NCBI GenBank assembly: GCA_046541515.1
Contig: JBKHDD010000021.1
Span: forward strand, 1-45,549
Reading direction: 5' to 3'
DNA length: 45,549 nt
From: CAYFVR01 sp046541515
Lineage (GTDB): Bacteria; Desulfobacterota; Desulfobacteria; Desulfobacterales; Desulfococcaceae
A program made the translations under genes and the position numbers. The notes under the pieces were generated by a model that was not told the origin of the DNA, ran no database searches, and saw only the letters and a program-made list of their open reading frames with translations. Of this stretch, positions 6,873 through 13,065 are shown in pieces. Position 1 is the stretch's first letter; each line of letters begins with the position of its first letter.

Positions 6873-7592
6873 TTAGGGCCATCCGCCGGTGAAGTTGATC
6901 ACCTGTCCGGTGGTAAACGGGGATCGGCCGGAGATGTAAAACGCCACCAGTTCGCCAAATTCCTCCGGCTGCCCCAGCCGCCCGGCCGGCACAATCCGGG
7001 CAATTTTCTCCCTGCCTTCCGGATCGTCAATGAACCTTGCCTTCGGATAGTACATTTCGCTGTAGAGATAGTTGGGCTGGATGGCGTTCACCTGGATGCC
7101 AAAGGGTGCGGCCTCCCGGGCCACCGCCAGGGCCAGGGCCGCGGCGCCCGCGCGGACGCTGGTGGCCACCGCGAATCCCGGCTCGGGCTGGAGTTGCCGG
7201 GCCGAAGTAATGAAAACGATGGCCCCCGACTTTGCTCGTTTCAATCCCGGCAGAATCAATTGGCAAAGGCGGAAGGGGAACTCCGGCAACGCCGAATAGG
7301 CGGCCCGGAACTCCTCCACCTCGATTTCCTCGAAATTTTTGGCGGCGTTGGGATGGGCGTCGTTGAAGACAAATCGGGTTACCGGTCCGATCAATTCCAG
7401 TTCGGCCGCAATTTCTTCCGGCGATTGGGCGGCGATGGGGTGGACATTTCCCGTTTCGCCGTATTCCGCCCGTTTCGCCGGGTCCCCGAAGGACCGATCG
7501 TGGCCAATGACCCGGCAACCCAGGCGGGTTAGCACCGGAACCACGCCGGGGCCGGTGTATTCCAGCACTTTACTGACAAAAACGTTTTCCAT
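6873..7592 (-). CDS. SDR-fold protein resembling halohydrin dehalogenases, catalytic Tyr missing
   Basis: A 239-residue short-chain dehydrogenase fold. The closest family I recognise is halohydrin dehalogenase (HheC type): the N-terminus lacks the SDR Gly-rich NAD site, and the stretches HDRSFGDP, GAIVFITSA, TSVRAGAAALA, NAIQPNYLYSE and GRLGQPEEFGELVAFYISG follow that family. Dehalogenases use Ser-Tyr-Arg; here Ser130 and Arg147 are present but the Tyr position is Ala143 (segment PGFAVATSVRAG). Classical SDR Tyr-x3-Lys is also absent. So neither a dehydrogenase nor a standard dehalogenase reaction is expected. It is the last gene of a TetR-headed minus-strand run, after a frameshifted thioesterase. 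A binding, scaffolding or altered lyase role is possible. Confidence 0.8.
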   Translation of the reverse strand: MENVFVSKVLEYTGPGVVPVLTRLGCRVIGHDRSFGDPAKRAEYGETGNVHPIAAQSPEEIAAELELIGPVTRFVFNDAHPNAAKNFEEIEVEEFRAAYSALPEFPFRLCQLILPGLKRAKSGAIVFITSARQLQPEPGFAVATSVRAGAAALALAVAREAAPFGIQVNAIQPNYLYSEMYYPKARFIDDPEGREKIARIVPAGRLGQPEEFGELVAFYISGRSPFTTGQVINFTGGWP

Positions 7593-7714
7593 CGACGCCC
7601 TCCGTTACTTCCAACACCATTGATTTGTCGAAAAAAGGGAAGGACTTTCCGGTGCGCCTTTGTTCAATCGGGCGTGGCCGCCCCTGGGAATTCCCAAAGA
7701 CGACGCCATTACCG

Positions 7715-8145
7715 CTACTCCAAAATATGCCGGATCAAGAACGCCCTGGCTTTTCCCGAAAGGGGGTGCGACTTCCGGGTGGATTCGCTCATTTGCACGA
7801 TCACCGTTTCCGAGGTGGCCACACAATGCCCCTCCCCTGAAAAAGGCGCAAGGAACTGTTGCCGACCTTCGCAACGCCAGTGCCGATGTCCACCCGCCCG
7901 GGCCAGATGATCTCGGAAAGAAAGGTCAAGCTGAGATTGGCGATTACGAACGACGCGCCTTCCGCCGCTAACGGGTCTTGGGGATTGTAGAGAAATTCCA
8001 CTCGGCCGGTTTCCAAAAAGGTGGAAAAAGCGGCGTTGTTCACATGACCCTGGCGATCGGTGTCGGCATAGCGGACTTTGTCGAAGGTCTGGAAAGGGAA
8101 CGCTTCCAATGTTCGGGCGGTTTGAACCGAAGATGGGACGGTCAT
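7715..8145 (-). pseudogene. 4HBT acyl-CoA thioesterase (YbgC/FadM-like), frameshifted
   Basis: From ATG 8145 the frame gives a normal 4HBT start: FDKVRYADTDRQGHVNNAAF with the catalytic-type Asp, then FLETGRVEFLY and RVDIGTGVAKVGNSSLRLFQG. It then runs into a stop. Stepping back one base at the run 7834-7837 restores the family C-terminus (GHCVATSETVIVQMSEST, then a tail ending at TAG 7715), giving 144 codons. The lesion therefore fits loss of a single C (plus strand) from a homopolymer run. GGAGGAG precedes the start, which sits one base after the TetR stop, so the two were co-translated. Either recently inactivated or a sequencing error. Confidence 0.82.
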
Positions 8146-8146
8146 G

Positions 8147-8737
8147 TCATGACTCCTCCGGCGCGGCCAATTTCGCAGCGGCCGCCTTGCCGGCATCCAG
8201 CAATCGATCCGACAAGGATTTGGAATGAACGGCGCGGGACAACGCGAGGGAACCGACAAGAAGGGAGAAAAACGCCAGGGCCTGTTCGGCCTTTTCGAGA
8301 TCGGCCTCTTCGAAATCCTCGCCGCAAATGGCGGACAAGGTTTTGCGAAGTTCCTGTTCGTAGGTCCGTTTGAAAGCCTCTTCACCCCGGGCCGCCTCGG
8401 AGCAAAGCGCGGCAAGGGCGCAACTCTCGGATACCGTCTGCCGATGGGCCGGCGTTAAATAACGCTTGGCCAGCCGGACCAACCGTCGGGGCCAGGATTC
8501 TTTTCGCGGTTTCCCCACCCAGGCTTTGCGATTCTCGCAGAGCGCGTGAATCAGGGCCTCCCGGTTCAGCTCGTTTTTATCCCGGAAATGGGAATAAAAC
8601 GCGCCGTGGGTCAACCCGGCATCTTTCATCACCGCCGCAATCCCCGCGCCGGCCATGCCCTCTGAACGCAGGCGGGTTGCGGCAGCGTTTAGGATTTTGT
8701 TTCTGGATTCCTGCTTTTGTTCAGCACGGATTGCCAT
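8147..8737 (-). CDS. TetR/AcrR family transcriptional repressor
   Basis: 196 residues. The N-terminal helix-turn-helix is typical: ILNAAATRLRSEGMAGAGIA, then MKDAGLTHGAFYSHFRDKNEL. The C-terminal ligand-binding part contains a single Cys pair of interest (SESCALAALCSEAA), as in the subfamily that represses nearby efflux or fatty-acid genes. It heads the run TetR, thioesterase (broken), dehalogenase-like SDR. Its own promoter carries two inverted-repeat sites placed exactly where a repressor would block RNA polymerase, so autoregulation is likely. The ligand is unknown; an acyl or aromatic thioester would suit the neighbours, but that is inference. Confidence 0.93.
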   Translation of the reverse strand: MAIRAEQKQESRNKILNAAATRLRSEGMAGAGIAAVMKDAGLTHGAFYSHFRDKNELNREALIHALCENRKAWVGKPRKESWPRRLVRLAKRYLTPAHRQTVSESCALAALCSEAARGEEAFKRTYEQELRKTLSAICGEDFEEADLEKAEQALAFFSLLVGSLALSRAVHSKSLSDRLLDAGKAAAAKLAAPEES

Positions 8738-8747
8738 ACGAATTTCC

Positions 8748-8763
8748 CATGATGGTCGTCATG
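8748..8763. promoter_or_regulatory. Operator 1 for the TetR regulator
   Basis: CATGATGGTCGTCATG is a 16-base near-palindrome with perfect CATGA/TCATG arms. It covers about +1 to +16 of the transcript predicted from the promoter at 8770-8798, between the start site and the tetR start codon. Confidence 0.6.
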
Positions 8764-8769
8764 TGAACA

Positions 8770-8798
8770 ACCCTACCGCATGATGACTACCATGTCAA
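8770..8798 (-). promoter_or_regulatory. Sigma-70 promoter of the tetR gene
   Basis: On the minus strand a consensus TTGACA (8798-8793) and TAGGGT (8775-8770) are 17 bases apart. The predicted start is near 8763 and the tetR ATG is at 8737. Confidence 0.65.
8779..8794. promoter_or_regulatory. Operator 2 for the TetR regulator
   Basis: CATGATGACTACCATG lies in the spacer between -35 and -10. Its reverse complement CATGGTAGTCATCATG matches operator 1 at 13 of 16 positions. The two sites start 31 bases apart, close to three helical turns. The rest of the gap up to 9010 shows nothing further. Confidence 0.6.
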
Positions 8799-9010
8799 TC
8801 GCGCGAAGGGCTGGATGACCATTTGAAAGAAATCGAAGCGGAATGGGGGGTGTGGCCTTGTTTGGTCGGACGGATCGAGAGGGGGACTGGTCGGTGTTTT
8901 TCAATCCCTAACCGTAAACTACGGCGGGAAAGTTTGAACGGATTGGACCTTCAAAATTCATAGTCCATGCAGGAGCGAAGCCATCGGAAAAGCAAGGCGC
9001 AAGGTGGCTG

Positions 9011-9256
9011 TTATCGCCACTTTCCTTCTCCTTGCGCCGCCGTCAGCTTCATCAACTTGGCTTGGACACTTTCCAACAGAGAATCCCGGACAAACGAACT
9101 GGCCTCCAAAATCTCAATGCCGATCAGTTCCCCTTTTTCGTTGATTTCGGCGGTAATATTTGGACCGATTTCCACGCTTTCCGACTCTGGATCGTCCGAA
9201 ATGGCCAAATGAAGCACATTTTCTTCTTCAAAATATTTCATTTGAATTGGATTCAT
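9011..9256 (-). CDS. DUF2283 family small protein (antitoxin-like partner)
   Basis: 81 residues. MNPIQMKYFEEENVLHLAI, followed by an ITAEINEKGELIGIEILEAS segment, is the DUF2283 signature, a short beta-rich domain. The C-terminal tail is helical (VRDSLLESVQAKLMKL). ATG 9256 is preceded by GGGAGG at good spacing. The start lies inside the 3' end of the upstream DUF4258-like gene (29-base overlap), the usual arrangement of DUF4258/DUF2283 pairs, which are thought to be toxin-antitoxin-like. The partner is frameshifted here, so this member may persist alone. A toxin-antitoxin function has not been shown for this pair. Confidence 0.8.
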   Translation of the reverse strand: MNPIQMKYFEEENVLHLAISDDPESESVEIGPNITAEINEKGELIGIEILEASSFVRDSLLESVQAKLMKLTAAQGEGKWR

Positions 9257-9526
9257 CCGTAAACCTCCCAACCTTGATTCGATATTGGATTTGTTTCCGG
9301 TTCGTTGCATGGATGGTAATTGGAATGACAACCGTTCCCTTCTTATCGTAAGGGACAAGGACCAGCGTTTGTCGCAGCGCCCTATTGCAACCCGCCGATG
9401 GTTCATGGAATCCCAATACCGTTCATTTGAATAACGCAGCAGATCCTCCACCTGAACCATATCAAAATTTCGCAAACTTAACCGGTACTTCATGTATTCG
9501 GTCCATTGGATTTCCATATCTTCCAT
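9228..9526 (-). pseudogene. DUF4258 (BrnT/RelE-like) small protein, frameshifted
   Basis: The 5' part reads MEIQWTEYMKYRLSLRNF and SNERYWDSMNHRRVAIGR, matching the start of DUF4258 proteins. Near 9361-9370 the frame must step back one base to continue as LVPYDKKGTVVIPITIHAT and QIQYRIKVGRF, the DUF4258 C-terminal half, ending at 9228. Without the shift the first frame runs straight on into the DUF2283 gene. The lesion fits one missing base. An intact protein would be about 100 residues, small and basic, in keeping with an RNase-type toxin fold. Decay of the toxin while the partner stays open is a common outcome for such pairs. Confidence 0.7.
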
Positions 9527-9555
9527 CGTGGCAACACGGCTTCACATAAAACAGT

Positions 9556-10371
9556 TTACCTCTTGAATCCCAAATGCGCCACCGAAATCCCATTCGTCAA
9601 CAGCCGATACCGCACCGAGGAAAACCCCGCCCCTTCCAGCACCGCGCCGAGTTCATGGGGCAGCAGGAACTGACGGATCGTCTCCGGCAGGCAGGTGTAG
9701 GCCGTCCGGTCCCCCACGAAGGCCTGCCCCAGGGTCGGCATAATGTGGAAGGAATAGAAATCGTACAGCGCCCGGAACCAGGGCCAGACCGGCTTGGAAA
9801 ACTCCAGACACAAAAACCGGCCGCCGGGCCGCAACACCCGGTGCATTTCCCGGAAAGCCCGCACCATGTGCGTGATGTTTCGGATGGCGTATCCCACCAT
9901 CACCGCGTCGAAGGAAGCGTCCGGAAAGGGAATCCGCTCCGCGTCTCCCTGAACAAACGCAATTCTCCGGCGATGAACCCGGCTGGTCGGCTTGTCGCGA
10001 CCGGCGACCATCATTTCCCGGTTGATGTCGCAGAGCACCACCTGGCCCCCCGGTCCCACCTTTCGATCGGCCAGAATCGACAAATCCCCCGTCCCGCCGC
10101 AGACATCGAGGACCCGATCGCCAGGTTTAAGGTCCAACATCCCGACCCCGGTGTGCTTCCAAAGATAATGAATTCCCAGGCTCAGCACGGTGTTCATCAA
10201 ATCGTACTGGCGCGCCACCGCGTTGAAATGACGTCGCACCCGATCCGCCTTTTCGGCTTCGCCCATCTCTTCCGTTCCAAAACGGGCAAGCCGCTCCCGC
10301 TCCACGAAATCGTCCAGCCCCTCCCGTCGCCGATTCAGATCGCTCCAATCCAATTTCCGGTGTTCCGCCAT
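9556..10371 (-). CDS. ubiE: UbiE/MenG quinone C-methyltransferase (first copy)
   Basis: A 271-residue SAM-dependent C-methyltransferase acting on the quinone ring in ubiquinone and/or menaquinone synthesis. Hallmarks: HFNAVARQYDLMNTVLSLG, VLDVCGGTGDLSILA, LCDINREMM, GDAERIPFPDASFDAVMVGY, AIRNITHM, and the LEFSKP...YDFYSFHIMPTLGQ region. The N-terminus is about 35 residues longer than typical. ATG 10371 is used because GAAGGA lies upstream; the frame is open far 5' but without similarity. A second, clearly different copy lies at 28559-29314. Two copies may split ubiquinone and menaquinone work, or serve different demethylquinones. Confidence 0.9.
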   Translation of the reverse strand: MAEHRKLDWSDLNRRREGLDDFVERERLARFGTEEMGEAEKADRVRRHFNAVARQYDLMNTVLSLGIHYLWKHTGVGMLDLKPGDRVLDVCGGTGDLSILADRKVGPGGQVVLCDINREMMVAGRDKPTSRVHRRRIAFVQGDAERIPFPDASFDAVMVGYAIRNITHMVRAFREMHRVLRPGGRFLCLEFSKPVWPWFRALYDFYSFHIMPTLGQAFVGDRTAYTCLPETIRQFLLPHELGAVLEGAGFSSVRYRLLTNGISVAHLGFKR

Positions 10372-10770
10372 TCCGTGTTTCCTTCCCCGCAACGCGCCGA
10401 AAAACCAGGCTCCGGTCCGCCAATCGGCCGGAATCCGGAAACCGCGACATCGGGCTTGAATGTTGTTTGGCATGGGAGATTTCGCGAGCCGAAACGCGGC
10501 CCGCGGTCGGGACCGGGATGCCGTTAAAACCCGCCGCGCGCCGATCCTTCCGGAGAAAGCCAAATTTCCCATCCGCCGAATAATTTCATTGAAATTGAAG
10601 CGAAATTTTGTAGCAGGAAGCCGCCGCTTCCGCAAGGAAAATGGCCACTGGCTCCACGACGAATTGAAGTTCGGCTTCGAACTCGAACCGTGCTTGACCC
10701 GAACCCTTCGGTGGGGGTAGGATTGCGCCGATCTTCCCGTTTTGAATTCACCGCCCAACCGGAGAGTCCC

Positions 10771-11253
10771 GTGCCCCCCGTCAAATCGTCCGACGATTCC
10801 GTCGCCTTGTGGAGCGTCCTGGCCGCCCTCCTGCCCGCCGTCGTCCTGTTCTGGGTCGGCATGGGCTGGTGGGAAGGGAGGGGGGGCGGCGCGGACGATC
10901 CCGCCCGGGCGGAACGAATCAATTGCGACATCCAGACCGGCCCCTGCGCCCGGCCTCTCGGAGGGGGACGGGTCCGCCTGGACATCGGCCCCCGCCCGAT
11001 TCGCGCCATGGTGGAGCACCGCTTTGAAGCGACCCTGGAAAACCTCCAGTCCGCCGGCGCGGCCCACATCGACCTCAACATGCCGGACATGGACATGGGA
11101 TACAACCGGGTTTTCCTGAAATCCATCGGTGAAAACCGGTACGCCGGAACCGGCGTTTTTCCCATCTGTCCCACGGGCATTCCCACCTGGAGCGCCGAGG
11201 TGGTCGTCCCCGACGCCGGAACCGCCGAATTCATTTTCGATGTCCGATACTAG
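10771..11253 (+). CDS. CcoH/FixH-like membrane-anchored protein
   Basis: 160 residues from GTG 10771. One membrane anchor (LWSVLAALLPAVVLFWVGMGWW) is followed by a periplasmic beta-rich domain with MVEHRFEATLENLQS, LNMPDMDMGYNRVFLKSIGE and a Cys in PICPTGIPTW. The layout (anchor, then a beta domain with a Met/Asp-rich MPDMDMG strand) fits FixH/CcoH or the related YtkA-like domains found in cbb3 oxidase assembly loci. GGAGAG is four bases before GTG 10771; an upstream GTG at 10690 lacks a ribosome site. It overlaps the next gene by 14 bases, so the two are coupled. A copper or assembly role for the cbb3 oxidase is likely from context. Confidence 0.65.
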   Translation: MPPVKSSDDSVALWSVLAALLPAVVLFWVGMGWWEGRGGGADDPARAERINCDIQTGPCARPLGGGRVRLDIGPRPIRAMVEHRFEATLENLQSAGAAHIDLNMPDMDMGYNRVFLKSIGENRYAGTGVFPICPTGIPTWSAEVVVPDAGTAEFIFDVRY

Positions 11254-11938
11254 CTTCCTCTCCCTGGCCGGAATCCTGCTGGCCACCGGATTCACCGTGG
11301 GCTTTGGCCACTGCATCGGCATGTGCGGGCCGATCATGGTCGGCCTGGCCCTTCACCTGGGCGACCGCAACCGGATTCCCGCCCACCTCCTCTATCACGC
11401 CGGACGACTTGTCACCTACGCTCTTTTGGGCGCCGCCATGGGACTCACCGGCTCCTTCACCGACCTGGCTTCCCGGATCGCCGGGGCGCAGCGGGCCGTG
11501 CAAATTGGAACCGGCGTGGTCATCATTCTGATGGGGCTGGCCATGGCCGGCTGGCTGCCGAAAGTGCGCATCTTCCAGGACGGCGACGCCTGCGGCGGAT
11601 GGTTTTCTTCGCTCCTCCGGAAATGGGGCGGCTCCAAAGGCGCGACCCATCTTTTTCCGCTTGGACTGGCGCTTGGACTGCTTCCCTGCGGGCCGGTCTA
11701 CACCGCCCTGCTCACCGTGGTGCGCGGAACCATGGCCGCGCCCTCTCCAGCCATTGCGGCGGTCGGCGGAGCGGGCCTGATGTTGGCCTTCGGCCTGGGC
11801 ACCGTTCCCGCCCTTCTGCTGATCGGCCGCCTGTCCCGGCCGGTGGGAATAAAACAGCGCCGGATTGTTTATCGAATTGGGGCATTGCTAACTGTGGGAG
11901 TGGGGATTTGGTTCGCGGTGTTGGGCATAAAGGGCTGA
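11240..11938 (+). CDS. TauE/SafE-type (UreH_2) membrane protein, cbb3-locus type
   Basis: 232 residues with about six membrane helices. The N-terminal helix contains TVGFGHCIGMCGPI and a later helix LGLLPCGPVYTALL, the Cys-containing GxCxxMCGP and LPCGP pattern of the UreH_2/DsbD-like family that accompanies ccoGHIS genes and is linked to copper supply for the oxidase. The start ATG 11240 lies inside the end of the CcoH-like gene. Family members are annotated as sulfite exporters, but next to FixH-like and CcoI genes the metal role is more likely. A transporter of another substrate cannot be excluded. Confidence 0.82.
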   Translation: MSDTSFLSLAGILLATGFTVGFGHCIGMCGPIMVGLALHLGDRNRIPAHLLYHAGRLVTYALLGAAMGLTGSFTDLASRIAGAQRAVQIGTGVVIILMGLAMAGWLPKVRIFQDGDACGGWFSSLLRKWGGSKGATHLFPLGLALGLLPCGPVYTALLTVVRGTMAAPSPAIAAVGGAGLMLAFGLGTVPALLLIGRLSRPVGIKQRRIVYRIGALLTVGVGIWFAVLGIKG

Positions 11939-12124
11939 AACCGGCTGGGAACCTTTCAACAAAAAGAAATGGGGAGGAATTCCGAATGCGCCGGCTCTCT
12001 CGGGTCTGATTTGGGAATCGACAATCCGCAGAAGGCCGGCACAACACCGCCCCGCCGCCGGCCCGGTCCGAGGGGGCATTTGGCGGATCTGCCCGGCGGG
12101 CCGATCACTGGAAATCGCCGATTT

Positions 12125-12726
12125 CTATTCTTCCTTTTCCAGACGCGCCAGCATCTCCTCGAAGGCCGCCAAATTTTCACAGCGGAAAACTTGGCGAAAA
12201 AGAGAATTCAGCGTTTCCATTTTTTCTATCCCCCGCACCCACCTTGATACACGCGGCGGAATAATGCCGTACCGCTCCTCCAGAGCCTCCAGCAACATGT
12301 TGCGTGTGGTTTCCACCGTGCCGAGGTCTTTTCCTTGGGCGACGCCTTTGGCAAAGCCCTCCTCCATTCCCTTTTCCTTTGCAAAATCGAGGATATCCAG
12401 CATTTTTACCTTCTCCCATAATTTTTCAAGCCGTTGCCGACCGATCAGCTTGTTGGACATGACCAGCGTCGCGGCCAGCAGACGGATCGAAATTTTTTCC
12501 GCCTGAAACAATTCGAATGGAAAACCCGCCCCTGCTCGTCCCGGACCATCAGATCGATCCGGCCGGAACGAACGGAAATGTCCGCCGGCTCGAAGCCGAA
12601 CACCTCCTCGATCCGTCCGCTCTCCAAGCCGATCGCTTCCCGGGTCCGCCCCTTCAACACGCCGCCCATCAGCTTGACGACCAAGTCGTAATTTTGATGA
12701 TAAGCGGTCCCGTTCTTCGATTCCAT
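12125..12726 (-). pseudogene. Rpn-type PD-(D/E)XK nuclease/transposase family, internally deleted
   Basis: The N-terminal piece (MESKNGTAYHQNYDLVVKLM, then ISVRSGRIDLMVRDEQGRVF) resembles the start of Rpn-family recombination-promoting nucleases up to the first catalytic Asp. The strand that should carry the second acidic residue (E-x-Q/K) is gone. The sequence jumps, in another frame, to the helical C-terminal region (FELFQAEKISIRLLAATLV, EKGMEEGFAKGVAQG, then LLEALEERYG near a C-terminal coil). About 50-60 residues including the active site are missing near 12500-12515, with a frame change. It lies between the CcoH/TauE pair and ccoI, so it probably entered a once continuous cbb3 maturation cluster. 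Confidence 0.7.
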
Positions 12727-12751
12727 CCCCGCTCCCGTTGGGGTTTGTCAA

Positions 12752-13065
12752 AGGTTATCTTACCACGGCATAAAACTGAGGGCAATTTGTACCGACTTCC
12801 AATGTTCGTCGCTTTTTCCCCTCGGGCGACGAAAGGCTTTTTGGGCTCGTGGTGGGCGAACTGCTTCAGGATCTTGTCGATTCGAGCAGGGGAAGAAAAG
12901 TCCCAAAAGGGGTCAAACGAAAAATGAGCAATTGCCATCTTCGCTCAAGATCCCCCATGCCGACACGGAGATACGATTATCGGGGATGCCTTGAAATGGT
13001 TAAGCAAACCGTATTGAAATCAGCCGGAAAAAGATGGAAACGAGGGCCGTTCTGAAACCGCGGAT
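12752..13065. other. 314-base gap without a recognisable gene
   Basis: Open frames here are short and show no family similarity, signal peptide or ribosome site. The segment is less GC-rich than its neighbours. It may be flanking remnant of the decayed nuclease gene. No terminator-grade hairpin for ccoI was found. Confidence 0.5.

Noticed and set aside
9556..11337. A 593-codon minus-strand frame covering ubiE and the CcoH-like region
   Set aside because: Only the part from 10371 downward has UbiE similarity and a ribosome site; the rest is antisense to the plus-strand CcoH-like and TauE genes.
12669..12938. A possible 89-residue minus-strand gene (starting MAIAHFSFDPFWDF)
   Set aside because: No ribosome site and no recognisable family, and it overlaps the nuclease pseudogene; kept as intergenic.
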